From an uncultured Muribaculaceae bacterium (GTDB lineage: Bacteria; Bacteroidota; Bacteroidia; Bacteroidales; Muribaculaceae): DNA of 18,336 nucleotides. A program made the translations under genes and the position numbers. Each line of letters opens with the position of its first letter. Position 1 is the stretch's first letter. The stretch covers positions 1 through 18,336 of the forward strand of contig CABUTS010000056.1 of NCBI GenBank assembly GCA_902494515.1, in the 5' to 3' direction. Shown piece after piece: positions 5,368 to 13,565 of the stretch. The notes beneath the pieces are model-generated. The model had not been told where the DNA came from, did not search any database, and saw only the letters and a program-made list of their open reading frames with translations.

Positions 5368-6327
5368 ATGACTCCGACCGATTCCCAGCCACAGCCCTAC
5401 CACATTCCGGCCCTCCTTAAGCAGTCGCTCGAGGCGCTTGACCTGCGCCCCGACGGGGTGTATGTGGACTGCACCCTTGGGGGTGGCGGCCACTCCCGCG
5501 CAATTCTCGCTCGACTCGACCCCGCAGCCGGTGGCCGACTGCTGAGTTTCGACCAGGACCGCGACGCCATCGAGCGCGCCGCTGCCGACCCAGACTTCGC
5601 CGGCGCTCCCGGTTTCACCGCCGTGCTGGGCAATTTCCGCTTCCTGCGCAATTTCCTCCTCTTCTACGGCGCCGGGCAGGTCGACGGCATCCTCGCCGAC
5701 CTCGGAGTATCATTCCACCACTTCGACGACCCCGGCCGCGGCTTCTCCTTCCGTTGGGAAGGGCCGCTGGATATGCGCATGAACCGCGAAGCCAAGGTTT
5801 CAGCCGCCACTCTGCTGGCCGACTCCTCCGAGGAGGAGCTCAGCGGAATTTTCCGCCTCTACGGCGAACTCCGTCAGGCCCGGCAGTTAGCCAGGGCTAT
5901 CGTCGCCGCCCGGCGTCAGGCCCCGATCGACACCGTAGAACGGCTCCGCGAGGTCGTCGGCCCGCTGGTCAGTCCCCGTCAGGAGAAAAAGGAACTCGCC
6001 CAGATTTTCCAGGCTCTCCGCATCGTGGTGAACGACGAAATCGGCGCCCTCCGCAGCCTCCTCACCCAGTCGCTGCGATGCCTGAAGCCCGACGGCCGTC
6101 TGGCAATCATCACATACCACTCGCTCGAAGACCGCCTGGTGAAAAATTTCATGAAGACCGGCAACCTCGAGGGGCGCGTCGAGAAAGACTTCTTCGGCTG
6201 CCCCCTCTCCCCCTTCAAGTGCCTGACTTCCAAACCAATTGTCCCCTCCGAGGAGGAGCAGACCGCCAACCCCCGCTCCCGCTCCGCGAAGCTCCGGGTT
6301 GCCCTCCGCCTCCCCGACCCCGAATAA
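5368..6327 (+). CDS. rsmH: 16S rRNA (cytosine-1402-N4)-methyltransferase
   Basis: RsmH (MraW) methylates N4 of C1402 in 16S rRNA, in the ribosomal P site. I choose the ATG at 5368 (319 residues), because homologues begin only a few residues before the YHIPALLKQ stretch. A GTG at 5344 would add eight residues (MQFVFPSS) and is a less attractive start. The SAM-binding motif VDCTLGGGGHS spans 33-43, and ADLGVSFHHFDDPGRGFSFRWEGPLDMRMN (110-139) is the family signature. TYHSLEDRLVKNFM lies near the C-terminal third. It opens the dcw cluster, a place usually preceded by mraZ. Here no mraZ is found upstream in the window. The ftsL-like gene follows after 18 nt. Confidence 0.96.
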   Translation: MTPTDSQPQPYHIPALLKQSLEALDLRPDGVYVDCTLGGGGHSRAILARLDPAAGGRLLSFDQDRDAIERAAADPDFAGAPGFTAVLGNFRFLRNFLLFYGAGQVDGILADLGVSFHHFDDPGRGFSFRWEGPLDMRMNREAKVSAATLLADSSEEELSGIFRLYGELRQARQLARAIVAARRQAPIDTVERLREVVGPLVSPRQEKKELAQIFQALRIVVNDEIGALRSLLTQSLRCLKPDGRLAIITYHSLEDRLVKNFMKTGNLEGRVEKDFFGCPLSPFKCLTSKPIVPSEEEQTANPRSRSAKLRVALRLPDPE

Positions 6328-6345
6328 CCCCTCTCCCCATCCGTT

Positions 6346-6939
6346 ATGTCCGAAAACAATTTCCGCGACCCCCGCGAATACGATGCCGACGAAGCCTACG
6401 ACGCCGCCTATGATGACAGCGCCGCCGATTCCGATGCATACGATTCAGCCGAAGACTCCGGTTACCATGGCGCCGATGATTCCGCCGATTACAGCGCCGA
6501 TGATTTCTCCGGTTACCGCGGCGCAGTCGGCGACTGCGCTCCCGACTCCGGGGAAGCCGACAGCGGGGAGCGCGAGCCCCGCCCCTCGCTCTTCCGGCGC
6601 ATCAGCGGAGCATGCCGCCGCGGAGCCGACACCACAATCTCCGATGTCATCCACGGCCGAATCCTCTCGATCGACTTCTTCCGCCGCCACTGGCTCGCAG
6701 TCCTCGGCATCGTGGCAATGCTGATGATCTACATCACCAACCGCTACACCTGCCAGACCCAGATGGAAACCATCCAGCGTCTCCAGCACGACCTCGAGGT
6801 TGTAAAGACCGAACGCGTCCGCGAGAAGTCAGCCTACATGAGCCGCATCCGCGAATCCAAAATGCAGGCCGAAGTCGACTCCCTCCGTCTGGGCCTCACC
6901 GTCCAGGAGCAGCCCCCCTTCCGCCTCTCCCTGAAATAA
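6346..6939 (+). CDS. ftsL: FtsL-like cell division protein with acidic N-terminal extension
   Basis: The 197-residue protein occupies the ftsL position between rsmH and ftsI. It has the FtsL layout: a cytoplasmic N-terminus, one membrane helix at about 115-131 (HWLAVLGIVAMLMIYIT) and a periplasmic coiled coil at about 135-184 (QMETIQRLQHDLEVVKTERV and following). FtsL pairs with FtsQ/DivIB and FtsB-type partners and helps activate FtsW-FtsI. Primary sequence conservation is low in this family, so the name rests on topology and synteny. Unusually, residues 1-76 form a strongly acidic, low-complexity segment rich in Asp, Ala, Ser and Tyr. It is then followed by a basic patch, LFRRISGACRR (82-92), before the membrane. 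The ATG at 6346 is the only in-frame Met before the helix region (next Met about residue 125), so the extension cannot be removed by choosing a later ATG. Confidence 0.85.
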   Translation: MSENNFRDPREYDADEAYDAAYDDSAADSDAYDSAEDSGYHGADDSADYSADDFSGYRGAVGDCAPDSGEADSGEREPRPSLFRRISGACRRGADTTISDVIHGRILSIDFFRRHWLAVLGIVAMLMIYITNRYTCQTQMETIQRLQHDLEVVKTERVREKSAYMSRIRESKMQAEVDSLRLGLTVQEQPPFRLSLK

Positions 6940-7016
6940 TCCCCCTCTCCCCCCTCTCTCGACCCTCCACTCTCACCTCTCGACTCTCACCTCTCGACTC
7001 TCGACTTTCCCCGGCT
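6940..7016 (+). repeat. C/T-rich spacer with 14-bp tandem repeat before ftsI
   Basis: The 77-nt spacer is nearly all pyrimidine on the sense strand. It contains CCCCTCTCCCC at 6942-6952 and a 14-bp unit ACTCTCACCTCTCG repeated at 6969-6982 and 6983-6996, with a partial third copy at 6997-7003. No start or Shine-Dalgarno-like element is seen before the ftsI ATG. Confidence 0.85.
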
Positions 7017-9098
7017 ATGAAGCAGCAAACGAACCAGAACCACATACTTTTCCGCTACGGCGTAATCACCATCCTGATCATCCTCTTTTCAGGTATGATT
7101 TCGTATAAGCTCTTCTCAACCACCGTAATCCACGCCGACGACTGGAACAAGAAGGCCATGACCGAACTGCAGAAGGTCGACACCATCTTCCCCGAACGCG
7201 GAGAAATCCTCTCCGACGACGGCTCCATCCTGGCCACTAACCTCCGCTTCTACACCGCCCGCCTCGACTTCCGTGCCGAAAAGTTCATGGAGGAACGCTA
7301 CCGCATAGCCCTCGACTCCATCGCCGACTCCCTGGCCCTCCACTTCCCCCGCCGCACCAAAGCCGAGTGGTTCGAGCGCCTGCGCAAGCCCCTCAGCACC
7401 GACCCCGCCAAGCGCCCGCGCGCCTTCCTGATTCTCAAGGACATCTCCTTCGCCGACCTCCAGCTGCTCAAGACTTTCCCCTTCTTCAACATCAAGAACC
7501 CCAACCGCAACGGCCTGACCGTGGAATCCCGCCTCCGCCGCAAGGTTCCCTACGGCGACATGTGCCGCCGCTCAATCGGCGGTGTGGGACAGACCGAATA
7601 CAGCCGCGCTATCCACGGCACCTCCGGGCTTGAAAAAGCCCTCGACTCCCTCCTCTTCGGGCGCCCGGGCATCTCAAAGAAGATTCCCCTGACCAAAAAC
7701 ATCGTAGACTGGACCGACGTCCCCGCCGAAACCGGCTACTCCATCCGCACCACCATCGACATCAACATGCAGGACATCGTCGAGAACGAGCTCAACCGCG
7801 TGCTCGACTCATGCTCCGCCGACTGGGGATGCGCCGTGCTTATGGACGTCAAGACCGGCGACATAAAGGCCATCTCAAACCTCGAGCGGAGCAAAGACGG
7901 CTCCGACTACATCGAGGCCCTCAACTACGCCGTCATGGGCTTCGAGCCCGGCTCGGTTGTGAAGCCCATTTCCATGATGATCGCCCTCGAGGACGGCCTT
8001 GTCAACAACCTCGAGGAGGTGATACCCATCGGCAAAAGCTGGGCCTACGGCGGCGGCCGACCCATTACCGACTCCCACTATAACGGCTCGCTGCGCGTGC
8101 GCGAGGTCATCGAGCAATCCTCAAACATCGGCATGGCCCGCATCATCACCCGCGGCTACGACAAGAACCCCAAAGCTTTCGTGGAGCGGCTCCGCTCCAT
8201 CGGGTTCCTCGACCCGATGAACACCGGTATCGCCGGCGAAAGCACCCCTTACTTCAACCCCAATCCTAAGCGCATCGACCTCTCGCGCATGTGCTATGGC
8301 TACTCCTCGAAGATCCCCCCGATCTACACCCTCTCGATCTACAACGCCATCGCCAACGGCGGCCGGTATGTGCGCCCGCGCCTATACTCCGGTCTGCACC
8401 GCGAGGATTTCGACTCCGTGATTCCCGTGAGCTACATCCGCGAGCGGATCTGCTCCGAGGAGAACGCCCGCAAGATGCAATATATGCTCAAACAGGTGGT
8501 ATGGGGCTCCCACGGCACCGGCCGTTCGCTCAAGAACGACAAGGTGGCCCTGGCCGGCAAGACCGGCACCTGCTACTCCGTCGACCCCGAAACCCGCCAG
8601 TACAACAAGTCGCGCAAGCGCCTGGCATTCTGCGGTTTCTTCCCCGCCGACAACCCGCAGTACTCCTGCATTGTCCTGACTTACTACCCCAAGCGCAATA
8701 TGTTCGGCGCAGCCTCGACCTCCGGCCAGGTGATGCGCAACATAGCCCTGAAGATGTACTCCCGCGGCATGCTCGACAACGCCTCGGACTACGCCGAAGG
8801 GACCCAGGGGGGCAGCCCCCGCGCCGAGCTCTACGGCTCGAACATCCCCGGACGCCATAAAGCTATCCGCAGCGCCGCCGGAATCAAGCAGGAGCTCCAC
8901 CCGGCCTCGCCCCGCCGGATGCCGCAGAACACAGTTCCATCGGTTCGCGGCCTCGGTGTCCGCGAAGCGGTAGTAGCACTGGAGAAAGCCGGCTACAACG
9001 TGCAGGTCACCGGCAGCGGCTACGTCCGTTCCCAGGTCCCGGCCGAAGGCACCGCCGTCGCCCCCGGCACCTGCATCCTCCTCGCCCTCGCCCCCTAA
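7017..9098 (+). CDS. ftsI: Septal peptidoglycan transpeptidase (PBP3/FtsI type) with C-terminal PASTA domain
   Basis: The 693-residue class B penicillin-binding protein cross-links septal peptidoglycan with FtsW. An N-terminal membrane anchor spans about 15-35 (VITILIILFSGMISYKLF). It is followed by the PBP dimerisation/pedestal region (PERGEILSDDGSILATN, 59-75) and the transpeptidase domain. Active-site motifs are S313-V-V-K316 (FEPGSVVKP), S368-S-N370 and K515-T-G517. A single PASTA domain at about 637-692 (NTVPSVRGLGVREAVVALE, then SQVPAEGTAVAPG) follows a basic linker. This layout fits Bacteroidetes FtsI. The ATG at 7017 is chosen because the frame upstream is only proline/arginine-rich out-of-frame ftsL sequence. 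It is preceded by the C/T-rich spacer and followed by murE after 27 nt. Confidence 0.96.
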   Translation: MKQQTNQNHILFRYGVITILIILFSGMISYKLFSTTVIHADDWNKKAMTELQKVDTIFPERGEILSDDGSILATNLRFYTARLDFRAEKFMEERYRIALDSIADSLALHFPRRTKAEWFERLRKPLSTDPAKRPRAFLILKDISFADLQLLKTFPFFNIKNPNRNGLTVESRLRRKVPYGDMCRRSIGGVGQTEYSRAIHGTSGLEKALDSLLFGRPGISKKIPLTKNIVDWTDVPAETGYSIRTTIDINMQDIVENELNRVLDSCSADWGCAVLMDVKTGDIKAISNLERSKDGSDYIEALNYAVMGFEPGSVVKPISMMIALEDGLVNNLEEVIPIGKSWAYGGGRPITDSHYNGSLRVREVIEQSSNIGMARIITRGYDKNPKAFVERLRSIGFLDPMNTGIAGESTPYFNPNPKRIDLSRMCYGYSSKIPPIYTLSIYNAIANGGRYVRPRLYSGLHREDFDSVIPVSYIRERICSEENARKMQYMLKQVVWGSHGTGRSLKNDKVALAGKTGTCYSVDPETRQYNKSRKRLAFCGFFPADNPQYSCIVLTYYPKRNMFGAASTSGQVMRNIALKMYSRGMLDNASDYAEGTQGGSPRAELYGSNIPGRHKAIRSAAGIKQELHPASPRRMPQNTVPSVRGLGVREAVVALEKAGYNVQVTGSGYVRSQVPAEGTAVAPGTCILLALAP

Positions 9099-9125
9099 AG
9101 TATTAACACCAAATTTCCAGATATT

Positions 9126-10580
9126 GTGAAGCTTCAGCAACTTATCGCAGGCCTCGACGTAATCAGCGTCGACGGCTCTCTTGAAAAGAATGTAGCCTCT
9201 CTCACCGCCGACTCCCGCAAGGTGGAAGCCGACGGCATGTTCGTAGCTGTCAAGGGTGTAACCCTCGACGGGCACTCCTTCATCCCCTCGCTGGCAGGCA
9301 AGAACCTCGCCGCCATCGTCGTGGAGGATATTCCCGCCGAAGTCCCCGACGGAGCAACCCTCATCCAGGTCCGCAACTCCGCAATCGCCCTGGGGCAGCT
9401 CGCCTCCACATGGTACGGCAACCCCTCCTCGAAGCTCCGCCTCGTCGGAGTCACCGGCACCAACGGCAAGACCACAACGGCAACCCTCATATACGAAATG
9501 GCCCGCCTGATGGGCTACAAGGCCGGGCTCCTCTCCACCGTAGTCAACTACGTCGACACCGAGGCCGTCCACGCCTCGCAGACCACCCCCGACCCGCTGA
9601 CCATCAACGAGCTGCTCGCCCGCATGGTTGCCGCCGGATGTTCTTACGCCGCAATGGAGGTCAGCTCCCATGCCGCCGACCAGCACCGCATCGCCGGCCT
9701 GACCTTCGCCGGAGGCATTTTCACCAACCTCACCCGCGACCACCTCGACTACCACAAGACCGTCCAGAACTATCTCAACGCCAAGAAGAGCTTCTTCGAC
9801 GGCCTCCCCGCCGAGGCTTTCGCCCTGACCAACATCGACGACAAGGTCGGAGAAGTCATGCTCCAGAACACCCGTGCCCGCAAGCTCAGCTACTCGCTCC
9901 GCTCAATGGCCGACTTCCGCGGCAAAATCATCGAAAGCCGTCTCGACGGCACCCTCCTGAGCCTCAACGGCAAGGAGGTGGAGGTGCAGTTCACCGGGCG
10001 TTTCAACGCCTACAACCTGACGGCCGTCTACGGCGCGTCGGTGTCGCTCGGCTGGGACCCCGAGAGGGTGCTCGTGGCCATGAGCCGGCTGGTTCCCGTA
10101 GCCGGACGCTTCCAGGCGTTCCACTCCCCGAAGGGCTGCACCGCAATCGTAGACTACGCCCACACCCCCGATGCCGTGGTGAACGTGCTCACCGCCATCC
10201 GCGAAGTAATCGGGCAGAAAGGCCGCGTGCTGACCGTAGTCGGCGCCGGTGGCAACCGCGACAAGGGGAAACGCCCCATCATGGCCCGCGAAGCCGCCCG
10301 ACTCAGCGACCTGCTCTTCCTGACCTCCGACAACCCCCGCTTCGAGGACCCCGCCGACATCCTCCACGACATGGAGGCCGGCCTCGACACCCCCGAGCTG
10401 CAGGCCAAGTCGGTGAGCATCGTCGACCGCCGCGAAGCCATTGCCAAAGCCGTGGCTGAAGCCGCCCCCGGCGACGTTATCCTCATCGCCGGCAAGGGCC
10501 ACGAAGACTACCAGGAGATCCGCGGCGTCAAGCACCACTTCGACGACGCCGAAATCGTCCGCGCCATCTTCGCGGAGTAA
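9126..10580 (+). CDS. murE: UDP-MurNAc-L-Ala-D-Glu:meso-diaminopimelate ligase
   Basis: The 484-residue ATP-dependent ligase adds the third residue of the peptidoglycan stem peptide. The N-terminal uridine-nucleotide domain contains TADSRKVEADGMFVAVKG (28-45). The P-loop GTNGKTT is at 111-117, SSHAADQHR at 180-188 and the probable carbamylated lysine at K220 (NYLNAKKSF). The DNPR motif at 402-405 is the established marker for meso-DAP, so the wall should be A1-gamma type. GKGHEDYQ (456-463) is also typical. The start is GTG at 9126: the first in-frame ATG is more than 100 bp inside, beyond conserved N-terminal sequence. murF, which often follows in other phyla, is absent, as usual in Bacteroidetes. 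A 165-nt hairpin-rich spacer separates it from mraY. Confidence 0.97.
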   Translation: MKLQQLIAGLDVISVDGSLEKNVASLTADSRKVEADGMFVAVKGVTLDGHSFIPSLAGKNLAAIVVEDIPAEVPDGATLIQVRNSAIALGQLASTWYGNPSSKLRLVGVTGTNGKTTTATLIYEMARLMGYKAGLLSTVVNYVDTEAVHASQTTPDPLTINELLARMVAAGCSYAAMEVSSHAADQHRIAGLTFAGGIFTNLTRDHLDYHKTVQNYLNAKKSFFDGLPAEAFALTNIDDKVGEVMLQNTRARKLSYSLRSMADFRGKIIESRLDGTLLSLNGKEVEVQFTGRFNAYNLTAVYGASVSLGWDPERVLVAMSRLVPVAGRFQAFHSPKGCTAIVDYAHTPDAVVNVLTAIREVIGQKGRVLTVVGAGGNRDKGKRPIMAREAARLSDLLFLTSDNPRFEDPADILHDMEAGLDTPELQAKSVSIVDRREAIAKAVAEAAPGDVILIAGKGHEDYQEIRGVKHHFDDAEIVRAIFAE

Positions 10581-10745
10581 TCTCCTTCTGGACGAGCCGC
10601 AGGCTCGCCCCACTGTAGCCCCCCGGCTCCGCGGTTGGCTCCCCAACCCGCCCTACGGTTGGCCATCGGCCCCCAACAGGCCGCCCGGCTGCCTCTCTTT
10701 TGTCACTGTTCAGCCGGCTTGCCGGCGCCTCCAATTTTTCCAAAA
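10581..10745 (+). repeat. Palindrome-rich spacer between murE and mraY
   Basis: This 165-nt spacer contains several compact GC hairpins. CGAGCC-GCA-GGCTCG is at 10593-10607, GGTTGG-CTCC-CCAACC at 10633-10648 and GCCGG-CTTG-CCGGC at 10713-10726. There is also a looser second CGGTTGGC...CCAAC element at 10656-10677. No frame with a credible start is seen. The elements look like small REP-type sequences. mraY starts just after AATTTTTCCAAAA. Confidence 0.7.
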
Positions 10746-12011
10746 ATGCTTATCCCACTTTTCAAATGGCTCAGTGAAATCGACTTCCCCGGCGCAAGGC
10801 TGATGGATTACATCACCTTCCGCTCCGGAGCCGCCCTGTTGCTGTCGCTGTTCATCGCTCTGGTCTTCGGCCGCCGAATCATCGACCGCCTGCAGAAAAT
10901 GCAGGTCGGCGAAATCGTGCGTAACCTCGGTCTCGAAGGGCAGATGAAGAAAACCGGCACCCCCACCATGGGGGGCGTAATCATCATCTTCGCCACCGTA
11001 ATCCCCTGCCTCCTCGTCGGCAAACTCGACAATATCTACATGATTCTGATGCTCGTCGCAACCCTCTGGCTCGGCGCCCTCGGTTTCGCCGACGACTACC
11101 TCAAAATCAAGCGCCACAACAAGGACGGCATGAGCGGCAAGTTCAAGATCGTCGGACAGGTGGGCCTCGGACTCATCGTCGGACTCACCATGTACCTCTC
11201 CCCCGACATCGTAATCCGCCAGAACCACGAAATCATCAACACCACCTCCAACGAAGTCGAAGAGGTAATCTACGAATCCGAAAACATCAAGTCCTCCCAG
11301 ACCACCATCCCCTTCGTCAAGGAGAACAACTTCGACTACGCCTGGCTGACACAGTGGGCCGGCGACCACGCCCGCACCGCCGGATGGATCCTGTTCATCC
11401 TCGTGGCCATCTTCATCGTCACCGCGACCTCCAACGGCGCCAACCTCACCGACGGTCTCGACGGCCTCGCGGCGGGATGCTCGGCGATAATAGCGGTGGC
11501 CCTGGCCATCATGGCGTATCTCGGCGGCTCGATCATCTACTCGAGCTACCTTAATATAATGTATATCCCCGGGTCGGAGGAACTCACCGTGTTCAGCGCG
11601 GCGTTCATCGGCGCCCTCATCGGCTTCCTCTGGTACAACGCCTTCCCGGCGCAGGTTTTCATGGGGGACACCGGCTCGCTGACTATCGGCGGCATCATCG
11701 CCGTGATGGCCATCCTGACCCACAAGGAACTGCTCCTCCCGATTCTCTGCGCGATCTTCTACGTCGAAGACCTCTCGGTGATGCTCCAGGTCGCCTACTT
11801 CAAATTCACCAAACGCAAAACCGGCACCGGGCGCCGCATCTTCAAGATGACCCCGCTCCACCACCACTTCCAGAAGCCAGGCAACGCCGGAATCGACGCC
11901 CTCTGGCAAAAGCCCCTGAACGTCATCCCCGAGTCGAAGATTGTAACCCGCTTCTGGATTATCGGCATCTTCCTGGCCGTCATCACCTTCGTAACCCTGA
12001 AAATCCGATAA
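10746..12011 (+). CDS. mraY: Phospho-MurNAc-pentapeptide transferase
   Basis: The 421-residue polytopic membrane enzyme makes lipid I from UDP-MurNAc-pentapeptide and undecaprenyl phosphate on the inner face of the cytoplasmic membrane. Diagnostic stretches are KKTGTPTMGGVI (68-79), the Asp pair in GFADDYLKIKRHNKDGMSGK (D116-D117), NLTDGLDGLA (233-242) with its catalytic-region Asp, MGDTGSL (306-312) and PLHHHFQ (370-376, the HHH motif). A hydrophilic insert at about 153-200 (VIRQNHEIINTTSNEVEEV and following) separates membrane helices. I believe similar inserts occur in Bacteroidetes MraY. The ATG at 10746 follows an A-rich stretch and gives the expected MLIPLFKWLSE start. Upstream frame extension covers only the hairpin spacer. 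The length exceeds the roughly 360 residues of the E. coli enzyme mainly because of the insert. Confidence 0.97.
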   Translation: MLIPLFKWLSEIDFPGARLMDYITFRSGAALLLSLFIALVFGRRIIDRLQKMQVGEIVRNLGLEGQMKKTGTPTMGGVIIIFATVIPCLLVGKLDNIYMILMLVATLWLGALGFADDYLKIKRHNKDGMSGKFKIVGQVGLGLIVGLTMYLSPDIVIRQNHEIINTTSNEVEEVIYESENIKSSQTTIPFVKENNFDYAWLTQWAGDHARTAGWILFILVAIFIVTATSNGANLTDGLDGLAAGCSAIIAVALAIMAYLGGSIIYSSYLNIMYIPGSEELTVFSAAFIGALIGFLWYNAFPAQVFMGDTGSLTIGGIIAVMAILTHKELLLPILCAIFYVEDLSVMLQVAYFKFTKRKTGTGRRIFKMTPLHHHFQKPGNAGIDALWQKPLNVIPESKIVTRFWIIGIFLAVITFVTLKIR

Positions 12012-12152
12012 CCCCCTCTCCCTCCTCCCCTCTCCCCCCCCACTCTCCCCTCTCCCACCCAAGCAAAAATTTTTGTCCTTGCGCCGAGCTTCAGCGAAGG
12101 CATCTCCATGCCCCGAGCTTCAGCGAAGGCATTTAACATTCCACAACCCAAG
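12012..12152 (+). repeat. C/T tract, palindrome and 29-bp direct repeat in the murD leader
   Basis: The 141-nt spacer begins with a C/T-only tract (12012-12056 apart from one A), which contains CCCCTCTCCCC at 12027-12037. The palindrome CAAAAATTTTTG follows at 12064-12075. Then CCGAGCTTCAGCGAAGGC occurs twice, within 12081-12103 and 12110-12132 (period 29). Its CTTC-AGC-GAAG core can fold into a small hairpin. The 18-mer matches the CCGGGCTTCAGCCCGGGC element before murG at 14 of 18 positions. Confidence 0.8.
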
Positions 12153-13529
12153 ATGGAAACTCAAAATAAAGAAATCAAACGTCTGGTAATCCTCGGCGGC
12201 GGCGAAAGCGGCGTCGGGGCTGCCATCCTCGGCCGCAAACTCGGCCTCGACGTGTTTCTCTCCGACTCCGGACAGCTCGCTCCCCGCTACGCCCAGGAAC
12301 TGCGCAACCGCAATATCCCCTTCGAGGAGGGGGGCCACACCGAAGCCCTCATCCTCAACGCCGACGAGGTCGTGAAATCCCCCGGCATACCCCTGACCGC
12401 CCCACTCATCCAGAAACTCCAGGCCCAGGGCACCCCGGTAATCTCCGAAATCGAACTGGCCGGATGCCACTCCGACGCAAAGATGGTCTGCATCACCGGC
12501 TCCAACGGCAAGACCACCACAACGATGCTCATCTACCACATCCTCTCCGAAGCCGGACTGAACGTCGGCCTCGCCGGAAACGTCGGTAAATCCCTGGCAT
12601 GGCAGGTGGCCGAAAGCGACCACGATATCTACGTCGTGGAGCTCAGCTCCTTCCAGCTCGACAACATGTATCGCTTCCACGCCAACATCGCGGTGATCAT
12701 GAACATCACCCCCGACCACCTCGACCGCTACGACTTCAAGATGCAGAACTACGTCAACGCCAAGTTCCGCATCCTCCAGAACCTGACCCCGCGCGACGCC
12801 TTCATCTACTGGGAAGACGACCCCGTGATCAACGCCCAGCTCCGCGAAATCACCACCGAAGCCAAGCTCTACCCCTTCGCCGAGAAGCAGCACGAGGACT
12901 CCGCCGCATGGGTCAACGAAAACGGCATGATCACCTTCAAAACCCCCGTGGAGAATTTCGAGATGGCCCGCGACGAACTGGCTCTCAAAGGGTTGCACAA
13001 CCTCTTCAACTCCATGGCCGCCGGTCTGTCGGCCTGTCTGCTCGATGTCCGCAAGGAATCCCTCCGCAAGGCGCTCGGCGACTTCCAGGGGGTTGAGCAC
13101 CGCCTGGAGTTCGCCGGCGAGGCCGACGGTGTCCGCTGGATCAACGACTCCAAGGCCACCAACGTCAACTCCTGCTGGTATGCCCTCGAGTCGATGCCTT
13201 CGGGCAAGAACACCATCCTGATTCTCGGCGGCAAGGACAAGGGGAACGACTACTCCGAAATCCTCCCGCTGGTGAAGGAGAAGGTCAAAGTCATCGTCGC
13301 CATGGGTCTCCACAACGAAAAAATCGTGGACTTCTTCAACGGCCACGTCGACGCCGTGCTCTCCACCGACTCCCTGGCCGAAGCCATCGACACCTGCCGC
13401 ATGATGGCCGAAAAAGGCGACACCGTGCTCCTTTCGCCCTGCTGCGCCTCCTTCGACCTCTTCAAGAGCTACGAAGACCGCGGCCGCCAGTTCAAAGCCG
13501 CCGTCAAAGCCCTGATGCAAAAACCCTGA
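12153..13529 (+). CDS. murD: UDP-MurNAc-L-alanine:D-glutamate ligase
   Basis: The 458-residue cytoplasmic ligase adds D-glutamate to UDP-MurNAc-L-Ala. The N-terminal nucleotide-binding fold shows LVILGGGESGVGAAILG (11-27). The ATP P-loop is ITGSNGKTTT (114-123), and VVELSSFQLD (161-170) and NITPDHLDRYD are family hallmarks. WINDSKATN and LILGGKDKGND mark the C-terminal domain. The ATG at 12153 is chosen because it places the GGGESG motif at the usual distance from the N-terminus. An upstream in-frame ATG at 12108 would add 15 residues encoded by the direct repeat, which is unlikely. Length is normal. ftsW follows after 36 nt. Confidence 0.97.
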   Translation: METQNKEIKRLVILGGGESGVGAAILGRKLGLDVFLSDSGQLAPRYAQELRNRNIPFEEGGHTEALILNADEVVKSPGIPLTAPLIQKLQAQGTPVISEIELAGCHSDAKMVCITGSNGKTTTTMLIYHILSEAGLNVGLAGNVGKSLAWQVAESDHDIYVVELSSFQLDNMYRFHANIAVIMNITPDHLDRYDFKMQNYVNAKFRILQNLTPRDAFIYWEDDPVINAQLREITTEAKLYPFAEKQHEDSAAWVNENGMITFKTPVENFEMARDELALKGLHNLFNSMAAGLSACLLDVRKESLRKALGDFQGVEHRLEFAGEADGVRWINDSKATNVNSCWYALESMPSGKNTILILGGKDKGNDYSEILPLVKEKVKVIVAMGLHNEKIVDFFNGHVDAVLSTDSLAEAIDTCRMMAEKGDTVLLSPCCASFDLFKSYEDRGRQFKAAVKALMQKP

Positions 13530-13565
13530 TTAACCCCCGATTAAACATTCATCACTCTCCCAAAA

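Noticed and set aside
5159..5392. 77-codon minus-strand frame in the rsmH upstream region
   Set aside because: It crosses the predicted dcw promoter and the rsmH start, has no recognisable features, and is better explained as chance in an AT-rich spacer.
8382..9755. Long minus-strand open frame (457 codons) opposite ftsI and murE
   Set aside because: It lies antisense to two certain genes. G/C-rich third codon positions remove stop codons from the opposite strand. The predicted product is Gly/Val/Glu-rich with no recognisable motif.
10581..10745. Absence of murF between murE and mraY as a sign of gene loss
   Set aside because: Bacteroidetes clusters generally lack murF at this place and carry it elsewhere, so this is normal gene order, not a deletion.
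10710..12062. Minus-strand open frame (450 codons) opposite mraY
   Set aside because: Same antisense shadow effect. The composition is dominated by Gly, Glu, Asp and Val, with no domain.
12108..12152. N-terminal extension of MurD from an upstream ATG
   Set aside because: The added 15 residues are encoded by the second copy of the 29-bp direct repeat and would displace the conserved nucleotide-binding motif from its usual distance.
12120..13520. Minus-strand open frame (466 codons) opposite murD
   Set aside because: An antisense shadow covering the whole of murD, without start-site context or family features.
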